Below, in pieces: positions 50,447 through 58,040 of a DNA stretch of 64,000 nt. Within the stretch, counting starts at the first letter, position 1, and each line of letters begins with the position of its first letter. Location of the stretch: the NCBI GenBank assembly GCA_003167255.1, contig PMTR01000033.1, positions 41,160-105,159 on the forward strand, written 5' to 3'. This stretch comes from Bryobacterales bacterium. Its GTDB lineage: Bacteria; Acidobacteriota; Terriglobia; Bryobacterales; Bryobacteraceae. The notes under the pieces were generated by a model that worked only from the letters and a program-made list of their open reading frames with translations, was not told the DNA's origin and searched no databases. Position numbers and translations under genes: made by a program.

Positions 50447-51282
50447 TACTCCTCGCGCAGAAATGCAAAAGCCGAATCGGTAACCGCGGCCTGGATGGCG
50501 GCCAGCGTCGCGCCCGCGCCGATTTCCTCTTCAGAAGCCCCGGACGCGTAGTGATTCCTGCCGCGCCACACCAGGCGCAGCTTGGAGAAACTCACACGGC
50601 CGCTGCCGCGAGAGCCGCCGCCGCCCAGCGAATCGTCTTCCAGCAGCCGCAGTCCTTCCAGCACGCGCAGAAACAGCGGCGCATCCTCTTCGCACAGCAC
50701 GTCCATCACCAGGCGCGTCTTGAAACGCGCGCCCGCCGGAACCCGCTCGAGCGTGCGCGGGTTGGCCTGCGACGTGATACGGTCGATGGCGTTCTCGCTC
50801 TTCACCTCGGTGAGCTCGTCGTCCAGGTTCTCGCGCATTTGCGAAGTGATGCTCTCCGCGTCGAGCGGCGCATCGAACACCGCCAGGCGCGCCGGCGTGG
50901 CTTGCGTGGTTTCGAGCGTTTCGCCCTGCACCCGCTCCATGCGGCCGGGATTGCGGCCGAACAGCAGGCAGATGTCATCGTCCGGGCGGTCGCTCTGGTG
51001 GATGCGCACTTCCTGCCCCTTGCGCCGCGACAGGTACACCAGTTCAGTGGGCACGGCCAGACCGGAAGACTGCTCCAGCAGCGAGCGGATTTTGCCGCGC
51101 AACGAACTGCCCGGCACGTAGGGACGGCCAAAGGCGTCCTTGACCACGGGGTTATCGGAGCCGCCGATCTCGAGCGATCCCTTGCCGGCGCCAACGTGCA
51201 GGCCGGTTTCGCACGTCATTTCGCCTTCCAGTATCAGCTTGCCGATCAGTTTCAATTCGGTTTGGGGTGTATGTGCGCTCAT
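50446..51282 (-). CDS. csm3: Csm3, type III-A backbone RNase subunit
   Basis: 278 residues. Csm3 forms the filament along the crRNA and cuts bound target RNA every six bases. The opening RAMP strand LIGKLILEGEMTCETGLHVG is followed by GSDNPVVKDAFGRPYVPGSS and LRGKIRSLL; the Asp of SDNPVV (D43) aligns with the catalytic Asp of known Csm3 proteins, so target RNA cutting should work. GGGGSRGSGRVSFSKL is the Gly-rich loop. Confidence 0.93.
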   Translation of the reverse strand: MSAHTPQTELKLIGKLILEGEMTCETGLHVGAGKGSLEIGGSDNPVVKDAFGRPYVPGSSLRGKIRSLLEQSSGLAVPTELVYLSRRKGQEVRIHQSDRPDDDICLLFGRNPGRMERVQGETLETTQATPARLAVFDAPLDAESITSQMRENLDDELTEVKSENAIDRITSQANPRTLERVPAGARFKTRLVMDVLCEEDAPLFLRVLEGLRLLEDDSLGGGGSRGSGRVSFSKLRLVWRGRNHYASGASEEEIGAGATLAAIQAAVTDSAFAFLREE

Positions 51283-51285
51283 GCT

Positions 51286-51831
51286 TTACTCGTTGTAGGC
51301 CACGATGGCCTCGAAAAGATCCTTGAACCGTTCGTACCCGCGGTTGTCGTTCTTGCGCGTCACCTGGAGGAGCAGTTTTTCGAGCTGATCCAGGCTGCGC
51401 AAGCCGTGCCGCGCAATGGTATAAGCCAGGCGGGCGCGCAGCATGACGAACTCGTGCTGGCGTTCGCTTTCGGGCGCGCGGACGGCCCGCCGCACCGCGC
51501 TGTAAAGGCGGCGCAACTGGCTCTTGGTGCCGGAATCCATGTCGCGCATGCGGCTCACCACGGCATGCGCCTGGTTGTCCAGATACAGACTGTCGCCAAT
51601 CAGTTTTTCCAGTTCGATCTCGGGCGGCCCTTCCGGCCTTCCGCGATCGAAGCCGCGGCGCTCGCCGCGGTCTCCACGGTCTCCACGGTCCGGGCGGTCG
51701 CCGTGCGGCGGCCCGCCACCGGGACGGTCGCCCCGAGGTCCGCGGGGAGGGCCGCTGCCCGGTCCGCCACCCGGTCCGCCGCCTTCCCGCGGCGGGCGAT
51801 TCTGCTTCGGTTGTTCCTGCTCTTGTGCCAT
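51286..51831 (-). CDS. csm2: Csm2 with an Arg-Gly-rich disordered N-terminus
   Basis: 181 residues. The C-terminal 110 or so residues are the helical Csm2 small-subunit domain (LEKLIGDSLYLDNQAHAVVS, KSQLRRLYSAVRRAVRAPES, LRARLAYTIARHGLRSLDQL, FKDLFEAIVAYNE). The first 70 residues are almost only Gly, Pro, Arg and Asp (for example GDRPDRGDRGDRGERRGFDR), an RG-rich intrinsically disordered tail not normal for Csm2. Such tails bind RNA or promote condensation. Gap of 3 bp to both neighbours. Confidence 0.85.
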   Translation of the reverse strand: MAQEQEQPKQNRPPREGGGPGGGPGSGPPRGPRGDRPGGGPPHGDRPDRGDRGDRGERRGFDRGRPEGPPEIELEKLIGDSLYLDNQAHAVVSRMRDMDSGTKSQLRRLYSAVRRAVRAPESERQHEFVMLRARLAYTIARHGLRSLDQLEKLLLQVTRKNDNRGYERFKDLFEAIVAYNE

Positions 51832-51834
51832 GTG

Positions 51835-53292
51835 CTAAACCTCTGTCACCAATCTGGCCCACTCCAGGGCCACCAGGCCCGCGGGCCGCAGCTTCACTTC
51901 GGCCGATTTTCGGCCCACCATTTCGCTGATCAGGTGCGTGCGCAGTTTTTGGAATTCGCGGTCGCGCGTGCCGCTCAGAATACGGTTGAAGCGCCGCTGC
52001 ACGCGCCACGTGCGCTCGGTCGCGGCTTCGCCCCCGGCATACGCGTCGCGCCGGTAAAAGCTTCGTAGTTGGTAGAGGAACTGTTTGGACATCCGGAAAT
52101 CGTGGATCAGCCGGGTCACGGTGTCTTTCAGCTCCGCCGCATCCGCCAGGTGCCGCCACTCCAGAATCCGGCCCAGCAGGAAGATACAGTCTTTATCCGC
52201 CGATTTCGCCAGCTCCAGGTTACGGCCGGCGTCTTCGTACACCGACGCCAGCGGATAATACGTCTCCGGCGCCAGCGCGATGGCCATCGATATGGTTTTG
52301 CCTTCCGGACCGGGGTACTCTTTGAGATTCTCTTCCGTGAAGCGGTGGAACAGCCTCTGCACTTCGCGCGCCAGCGCGATGAGCGCGTCCCACGACCCGT
52401 AGACCGCGAAATCGTCGCCGCCGCAATAGATGATGCTCACCTTGCGCCAGAACTCCGGCAGCGAGCACAGCACTTCCAGCTCGCCGGCGAAAAACTGTTT
52501 GTAGAGCACCGAAAGCGGCACGTGCTCTTCGATGCTGTGCACGCGGCGCAGGCGCAGGCCGAAGTTGTCTACATCGCCGCGCAACACGCCCCAGATGGAG
52601 CGGCCTTGCGCCCGCCGCGCCAGGGTCTGTACCGGGGCGGCCACTTTGCCGTCGTCCGACGGGGCCGCGTGGCGTGCCACCAGGATGCCGTCCGGCGACA
52701 GGTTGGAAGTCAGGCTCCAGGTGTGTTTGCCTTCTCCCGGCGTGACTTTTCCAGGGTTTTCCGGGGACCATCCGATGGAGGAAGCCTCGCGCACCTTCGC
52801 GCCCATTTCCTTGGCGAAGTAAGAATCGGCGGAGAGCTGGCTGGGAGCGGTGAAAAGTTGGAACGCGGCGGCTCCCGCATCGGCAAAGGGAGCGTTGCGT
52901 TTGCTCTGCAATTGTTCGTTGATGCGCCGGCGGATCACAGCCCAATCGCCCAGGTTGTCGGTAGCGCCCCAGATCAGCTTGACCCAACCGGCGCTGATGT
53001 CGGCAATCTGACGCGCCGCGGAATGGAGAAAAGCCTCCGCCGCATCGAGCGATTCGCCGGGCAGCACCACCAGGAACTGGCCGCCGCCGCTTGACCCAAG
53101 CAGAATGCGGGCCAGCCCGAGTTCGGCAAGCAGCGCCCGGGGAAGCACTTCGCACAGCAGGGCGATCCATTGCGACCTGCCTGACAGCAAGTCTTCACCC
53201 GCAGAGCGCGCAGAACGTCCTTCCGCGTGCCCCGCTAAAAGGAACTCCTCCGTGCCCAGAATCTTACCTTGCAGTAGAATCTGTTGGGACAT
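51835..53292 (-). CDS. cas10: Cas10/Csm1 lacking the HD nuclease domain
   Basis: 485 residues; typical Csm1 has 700-850. Palm 1 begins almost at the N-terminus (ARILLGSSGGGQFLVVLP, about 61-78), so the HD DNase domain is missing and no zinc-ribbon Cys set is seen between the palms. Palm 2 has VLRGDVDNFG and IIYCGGDDFAVYG with GGDD at 291-294, so cyclic oligoadenylate synthesis should be possible. The C-terminal helical domain (about 390-485) is present. First gene of the csm operon. Confidence 0.9.
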   Translation of the reverse strand: MSQQILLQGKILGTEEFLLAGHAEGRSARSAGEDLLSGRSQWIALLCEVLPRALLAELGLARILLGSSGGGQFLVVLPGESLDAAEAFLHSAARQIADISAGWVKLIWGATDNLGDWAVIRRRINEQLQSKRNAPFADAGAAAFQLFTAPSQLSADSYFAKEMGAKVREASSIGWSPENPGKVTPGEGKHTWSLTSNLSPDGILVARHAAPSDDGKVAAPVQTLARRAQGRSIWGVLRGDVDNFGLRLRRVHSIEEHVPLSVLYKQFFAGELEVLCSLPEFWRKVSIIYCGGDDFAVYGSWDALIALAREVQRLFHRFTEENLKEYPGPEGKTISMAIALAPETYYPLASVYEDAGRNLELAKSADKDCIFLLGRILEWRHLADAAELKDTVTRLIHDFRMSKQFLYQLRSFYRRDAYAGGEAATERTWRVQRRFNRILSGTRDREFQKLRTHLISEMVGRKSAEVKLRPAGLVALEWARLVTEV

Positions 53293-53372
53293 TCGACCAG
53301 AAAAAGCCTTGAGAATCCCTCACTGTAGCACAGATTCCTGAGAACTTCGGAGGCCCCGGGCAACTGTAGGAT

Positions 53373-53816
53373 ATGCGAAAACTCCCAGCCTTGCTGGCAA
53401 TCGGGATGGCCATGGCGGCCTTGAGCTTCGGCCAAACCAAGCCGGCCCCCGCACATCAGCGGGAAACTCCAGCGGCGCCCGCCAAAACGGCCGCCGCTCC
53501 GAAGAAATCGGACAAGGAGATTGAAGCGGCCATCCGCGCCAAGTTCGCCAAGTCCAAGATCAACGCCGACAAGTTCCAGGTGCACGTGCAGGGCGGCGTG
53601 GCGACCATCGAGGGCCACACCGAAGTTGTGCAGCACAAAGGCGTAGCCACGCGTCTGGCCAAGACCGGCGGGGCGCTGGCGGTCAACAATCGCGTCCAGA
53701 CCAGCGATGCCGCCAAGAAGAAGGCCGCTGCCAATCTGGATGAGGGCCGCCGGCGCGCTCAGGTGAAGCGCGGCGACGCCCGCTCCGACTCCGACCCGCC
53801 GCGCACCAGTAAATGA
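53373..53816 (+). CDS. Secreted BON-domain protein
   Basis: 147 residues with a signal peptide (about 1-20), an Ala/Pro-rich linker, one BON domain (DKEIEAAIRAKFAKSKINAD, VHVQGGVATIEGHTEVVQHK, AVNNRVQT) and a basic tail. BON domains bind phospholipid or osmoregulatory partners in the periplasm. It is divergent from cas10 (80 bp). Confidence 0.8.
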   Translation: MRKLPALLAIGMAMAALSFGQTKPAPAHQRETPAAPAKTAAAPKKSDKEIEAAIRAKFAKSKINADKFQVHVQGGVATIEGHTEVVQHKGVATRLAKTGGALAVNNRVQTSDAAKKKAAANLDEGRRRAQVKRGDARSDSDPPRTSK

Positions 53817-54052
53817 TGGTTTTCCCGATATCGGCAATGCTGCCGAAATTGTGGGGCAGACCCCCTGGTCTGCGCGGGTCCCCCCGGACCCGCTCTCCTG
53901 TCGAAGAATCAACTCCTTGGACAACTGATAAGCCGTATGCAACCTGCCGTGAGTCCGAGTAGCCCCGCGACGGGGCGTAAGACTCGCTCCGGCCCGCCGC
54001 GCTCAGGCCACTGATTCGCGCATGATAAACTGGGAGAAACACGAGTCTTGCT

Positions 54053-54988
54053 ATGAAATCTCTTGGTCTATCCCTATTCTTATGTCTGGCCGCTGCGATG
54101 GCGCAGACCGCCCCTCCGGCGCCGCCACCGCCCCCGCCGGACGAAAAAGGCGACGCCATCATCGCCATCTTTGAAGACGGCGGCAAAATCACTCTGGATG
54201 AATTCCGGGCGCTCATCCCGGCGCTGCCGGCGAATCTTCAGCAGATCGCCCAGCAGGATCGCCAGAAGTTCCTCCATTACTACGCCATGATGCGCAAACT
54301 GTCGCAGATGGCCGAACATGAAAAACTCGATCAGCACAGCCCGTATAAAGAGGTCCTGGTCTACGGCCGCTTGTCCACATTGACGGATATCAAGTTGAAG
54401 GATGTTTTGGATTCCATGACGGCGACGCCGGAAGAGGTGGAAAAGTATTACCACGAGCACCAGGAGCCCTATAAATCAGTGAAGGTCAGCGCGATTTACA
54501 TCGCGTTTGGAGACGCGGAATCGTCTTCCAGCCCGGCCAGTTCCTCGAGTTCGGCCAGCCGGGTCGCCAGGAAGATACTCACCGAAGAAGAAGCCAAAGC
54601 CAAGGCCGCGAAACTGCTCGCGCAGGCCCGCGCCGGTGCGGACTTCAAGGCGCTGGTGAAAGAAAACTCCGACGACGAAACCTCCCGCGACAAAAGCGGC
54701 GATTTCGGCACGTGGCGCATGAGCGACAACGTCCCCGATCTCATGCGGCCGGTGGTGTTCGGACTGAAGCAGGGTGAGCTGGGCGAGCCGGTGCGGCAAG
54801 CTCATGGATACTATATCTTCCGCGCCGACGAAGTCGCTTTTGCCCCGCTTGCGCAGGTCCGCGACTCCATCATCCAACAACTGAAGCAGCAGCACTTCCA
54901 GGAATGGACGCAGAAGCTGGACGCCGGCACTAAAGTGGAATTCCCCAAATCGGAAACACCCGTTCCAGCGCCCGCAGGCGGCAAGTAG
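54053..54988 (+). CDS. Secreted parvulin-type peptidyl-prolyl isomerase
   Basis: 311 residues with a signal peptide. A SurA/PrsA-like N-terminal chaperone part (KITLDEFRALIPALPANLQQ) leads to a PpiC parvulin domain (about 175-275: ADFKALVKENSDDETSRDKS, GDFGTWRMSDNVPDLMRPVV, FGLKQGELGEPVRQAHGYYI). It should assist folding of secreted or outer-membrane proteins. A Ser-rich stretch (SSSSPASSSSSASR) interrupts the chaperone-parvulin junction. The 236-bp gap before it (53817-54052) has no recognised gene. Confidence 0.88.
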   Translation: MKSLGLSLFLCLAAAMAQTAPPAPPPPPPDEKGDAIIAIFEDGGKITLDEFRALIPALPANLQQIAQQDRQKFLHYYAMMRKLSQMAEHEKLDQHSPYKEVLVYGRLSTLTDIKLKDVLDSMTATPEEVEKYYHEHQEPYKSVKVSAIYIAFGDAESSSSPASSSSSASRVARKILTEEEAKAKAAKLLAQARAGADFKALVKENSDDETSRDKSGDFGTWRMSDNVPDLMRPVVFGLKQGELGEPVRQAHGYYIFRADEVAFAPLAQVRDSIIQQLKQQHFQEWTQKLDAGTKVEFPKSETPVPAPAGGK

Positions 54989-54991
54989 CCG

Positions 54992-55780
54992 TTATTTCAC
55001 TACAACCTGAATCGTCAGTATTTCGCCGGTCGGAATGATCTGCACGCCCAGGACCCCGCTGAGGGAATCCTTGGTTGCCCGCATGGTCAAAACCGCTTTC
55101 TCCCCCGCCGCGAGCACGGCCGGCTCCAATTGAAAGTCTAGGCCCAGTTGCTTTGGCATAGACAGCCGGATCTCTCCGGGCGACCCGTTGACGATGATAA
55201 CCTTCTCGGCCTTGTCTCCCTCCAGAGTGACCATTTTCTTGTCGGCCCCCACCTTGCCCAGCGCGAAATCCGGCGTCTTGGCGAACTCTTTAGGGATCCC
55301 GCTGGCAATTGCCGGCGCTGAGACGGCGGCTCCATTACCCGCTTCCACTTTTTGGACGATCCCCACCGGCGACACCACGACGCTTTGGTTCACGTACCAA
55401 TACCAGTTGCCATTCTCATATTTCCACAAGCTCGGAACCTTCAGGTTCCACTCGCCTAGCGGAAAGCCCGGCTGTTGAACTTTTTGGGCGCACTGCGTGA
55501 TGGCGGTCGCGCGCGTGAAATTTTCGGAGTATCGGATTTCCAGCAGTTCGAACTTGGTGAAATCCGGCTTGCCAATGCCGTAGTAATAGTCCTTGGTGTC
55601 GTCGGCAATCAGGGCTTCGGCTTTGCGATACTCCTTTTTCAGCAACAGCCCATAGAACTCGTTGATGCGCGCCCGTAGAGCCTGGTCGACATCGGCCGGC
55701 GGTTTGGGGGCATCGGGCGGAGCGGTCTGTGCAAAGCACGCGGCCGCAACCAGCACGGCTATAGCGATCCGGAATCTCAT
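54992..55780 (-). CDS. Secreted protein with NTF2-like and unknown C-terminal domain
   Basis: 262 residues with a signal peptide (AVLVAAACFAQ). Residues about 30-140 (INEFYGLLLKKEYRKAEALI; YSENFTRATAITQCAQ; PSLWKYENGNWYWYVN) look like a periplasmic NTF2-like fold. The C-terminal 100 residues are beta-rich (VTLEGDKAEKVIIVNGSPGE). Unknown function; it converges on the parvulin gene with 3 bp between stops. Confidence 0.65.
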   Translation of the reverse strand: MRFRIAIAVLVAAACFAQTAPPDAPKPPADVDQALRARINEFYGLLLKKEYRKAEALIADDTKDYYYGIGKPDFTKFELLEIRYSENFTRATAITQCAQKVQQPGFPLGEWNLKVPSLWKYENGNWYWYVNQSVVVSPVGIVQKVEAGNGAAVSAPAIASGIPKEFAKTPDFALGKVGADKKMVTLEGDKAEKVIIVNGSPGEIRLSMPKQLGLDFQLEPAVLAAGEKAVLTMRATKDSLSGVLGVQIIPTGEILTIQVVVK

Positions 55781-55848
55781 TCCTTTATTATACGAGAGGA
55801 CTGGAAATGACCGGCCACTGTATTACGCCAGCTCAGTTGCCTTGTGGC

Positions 55849-55931
55849 GCACGCACTCGTGCGTGCCGCGTCGACACTCGTGTCGACGCTGTGGGGCGGC
55901 CAATCCTGGCCGCAGCCGCCTTTAGGCGGCT
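55849..55931. repeat. Array of four consecutive hairpins
   Basis: gcacgca/tgcgtgc, gcgtcgacac/gtgtcgacgc, gcggcca/tggccgc and agccgcc/ggcggct follow each other with 2-4-base loops. The first two recur with altered stems at 29082-29124. They fill the gap between two minus-strand genes; no coding sequence is seen there. Confidence 0.75.
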
Positions 55932-55986
55932 CTCTCCCCTGCTAAGACTGTCCGTCTATGTCTCGGACGCCGCCCTACCGTTACCC

Positions 55987-57771
55987 TCAACACTTGAAAT
56001 CGGCGAACGTCGAGTGCCGGTCGGAACCGTGTTCCAATGCCAGGTCGCGACGCTCGTAGTCGATATGAACCGCCGACACCACCATCAGAGCATTGGCCAC
56101 TTGCATCCGCACCGTGAACGGGTGCGCCGCATCGCTTTGTACGCCCGGGAATAGTTCCGACAGCACCAGATGGCGGCAGGCCAGCGGCGGGAATTCGTCC
56201 AACTGTTTCTCCGCTACCAGCCCCGATGGACCGAAAAGCTGCAGCTTGGGCGTGCCGGTCTGGTCGTCTTCGAATTCGATGTTCATCACCGCCAGCACGC
56301 AATCGCGCTTGCGGTTGGACGCGCCACCAATAATGTGGGCGCCGGAAACGATGTAGTCGCTGGCCAGGTTGCCGCGGTCCGCCGCCTCGCGGTAGGCCTT
56401 GGCCGTAGCGCCGCCCGGCCGGAAATGCGTAAACGCCACGCGGCCCCATTCCTTCGCCGTGACTTCCACCTTCTGCAGAGAGTGCGAGGTCTTGGGAATG
56501 GTTGCCATTCCGAAGCCTCCGGAAAAACCGTCCGGCAGCGGCAGCGCGCGCGCGTCGATGCGGCAGCTCTGAAACTCCGTCAGGCGCACCACACCCTGGT
56601 TGGTCGCGGCCGAAGGCGCTACGCGCTCCGCGAACTGGTCGTCGCGGTTCGAAACCCATGCGATCTCGCCGTTCCCGGTGGTCGCGAACGGCATCAGCCA
56701 GAGCGCTTCCTCCACCCAGCGGCTGGAACTGAGGTAGATCCGCGAATCCAGTTGCAGGCCGCCCACACGCAGCCCCTTGAACAACAGAGGCGTATACAGC
56801 AACGCGGACGCCGGGAACGATTTGTTCGGCCCATACGGCGTCGCGCGCGCCGGCTTCATGGGCGCATCGGCCGAAAAATGCAGCGGGTGCTCCACCGTAA
56901 AACTATTCCCCTGCCGGCCTTTGATGAAGGTATAGCCGAACGGTACCTTTTCGCTATCGTTGTGGACCACCACCACGCCGCCATCGGCCAGCTTGGCTTC
57001 CTTGAGCGGCTTGACGGCGAACGCTTCACCGGGAGTGGCCACCGTCTCCAGTTCGCCCAGCCGGTAGAGGACGGTCTGGTGTGGATTCAACCGGTATGCC
57101 TGCTGGCCCACCGCGCGGCCCAGCCGGTCCACCACGCGCACCGAGCCATGCGATTCCTCCTCGTTGGGGTTGAACAAGGCGAGCGCGCAATGGTATTCCG
57201 AAAGCGCCGGGAACGGCATCGAATAGTTGAAATGCCCCACCACCTGCTGCGGCGGGGCCGGATGAGCATGCACGTTGTCGAAGTTGGAAGGCAGGTCCCA
57301 GCGCATGAACCCGGCGCTGAACAAATCGCCCGCGCGCGCCACCTGGTTGGCCGAAGGCGCCAGGCGAATCTTGGCGCCGCCGAAGAATGCGTCGCGATGC
57401 GACAGATCCTTCATGTTGACCAGCGTCGGCCGCAGCGCGGGAATATTCAGCCGCCCACCCTGATCGAGCTTGATCTCTTTGCCGGCCGCGTCGAACAGCA
57501 GGATCTGGTACTCGGTCGAGTAGTGCGAATCCCGGTAACCCTCGATTCCCGGAAAGCAGGTAGCCGTCAGCAGCAGGTCGCTGGTCAGTTGCTGCGCCGG
57601 ATCCACCACCACCAGCGGCGCCGCCACGTCCAGCCAGCAGGCGCCCACCGCCGGTTCGGTCATCTTCGATGCTTCCGGGTATTGCGGCGAGCCCTGCGCA
57701 GCTTCTCCCGCTCCAACCAGCCAGGAGCCCGCGAGGCTCGCCAGGAACGTCCGGCGATCGATCGTAAACAT
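55987..57771 (-). CDS. Large Tat-exported protein of unknown function
   Basis: 594 residues. The N-terminus IDRRTFLASLAGSWLVGAG is a Tat-type signal. The rest has repeated beta-strand blocks (LFSAGFMRWDLPSNFDNVHA, ALALFNPNEEESHGSVRVVD, FMPFATTGN-like WLMPFATTGNGEIAW) in which phrases about adhesion-like sandwich domains recur, but no enzyme motif is evident. Proteins of this kind are common in acidobacteria. No operon partner. Confidence 0.65.
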   Translation of the reverse strand: MFTIDRRTFLASLAGSWLVGAGEAAQGSPQYPEASKMTEPAVGACWLDVAAPLVVVDPAQQLTSDLLLTATCFPGIEGYRDSHYSTEYQILLFDAAGKEIKLDQGGRLNIPALRPTLVNMKDLSHRDAFFGGAKIRLAPSANQVARAGDLFSAGFMRWDLPSNFDNVHAHPAPPQQVVGHFNYSMPFPALSEYHCALALFNPNEEESHGSVRVVDRLGRAVGQQAYRLNPHQTVLYRLGELETVATPGEAFAVKPLKEAKLADGGVVVVHNDSEKVPFGYTFIKGRQGNSFTVEHPLHFSADAPMKPARATPYGPNKSFPASALLYTPLLFKGLRVGGLQLDSRIYLSSSRWVEEALWLMPFATTGNGEIAWVSNRDDQFAERVAPSAATNQGVVRLTEFQSCRIDARALPLPDGFSGGFGMATIPKTSHSLQKVEVTAKEWGRVAFTHFRPGGATAKAYREAADRGNLASDYIVSGAHIIGGASNRKRDCVLAVMNIEFEDDQTGTPKLQLFGPSGLVAEKQLDEFPPLACRHLVLSELFPGVQSDAAHPFTVRMQVANALMVVSAVHIDYERRDLALEHGSDRHSTFADFKC

Positions 57772-57897
57772 GGTTACCCCCTTGCCGTCTCCGCTATCGC
57801 CGCGGCAAGCAATCCAATTCTTTCCAGGATACTATCTTATTCCCCAGGGCGAACCGGCCGGTGGCGTCTGATTTCCGGGCAGCGTCTGGAATCTGGG

Positions 57898-57977
57898 GTA
57901 TTTCGGGGACAGGCTACGAAACTCCCAAACGGCAGCGGCTGAGCGATTGGGGGTTGCGTAGCCTGTCCCCGAAATAC
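57898..57977. repeat. Perfect 21-bp inverted repeat (GGACAG family)
   Basis: The arms 57898-57918 and 57957-57977 are exact reverse complements with core ttcggggacaggctacg; the loop is 38 bp. The core ggacaggc/gcctgtcc links it to the other GGACAG hairpins. Confidence 0.75.
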
Positions 57978-58040
57978 TGGAAATACTGGGAGTATACTGG
58001 AAAGTGCTGGAGAGCCCAGAATGGAAATCTCGGTTTAGAT

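Noticed and set aside
50551-53094. Long plus-strand frames across the csm operon
   Set aside because: His/Arg/Ala-rich antisense shadows; the minus-strand genes carry the RAMP and GGDD motifs.
47991-54052. Possible CRISPR array near the csm genes
   Set aside because: I looked for regularly spaced 25-40-bp repeats on both sides of the operon and saw none; only palindromes and single repeats are present.
56170-57942. 590-residue plus-strand frame opposite the Tat-exported protein
   Set aside because: Antisense shadow; no signal peptide, ribosome-binding site or recognisable domain, whereas the minus strand has a Tat signal.
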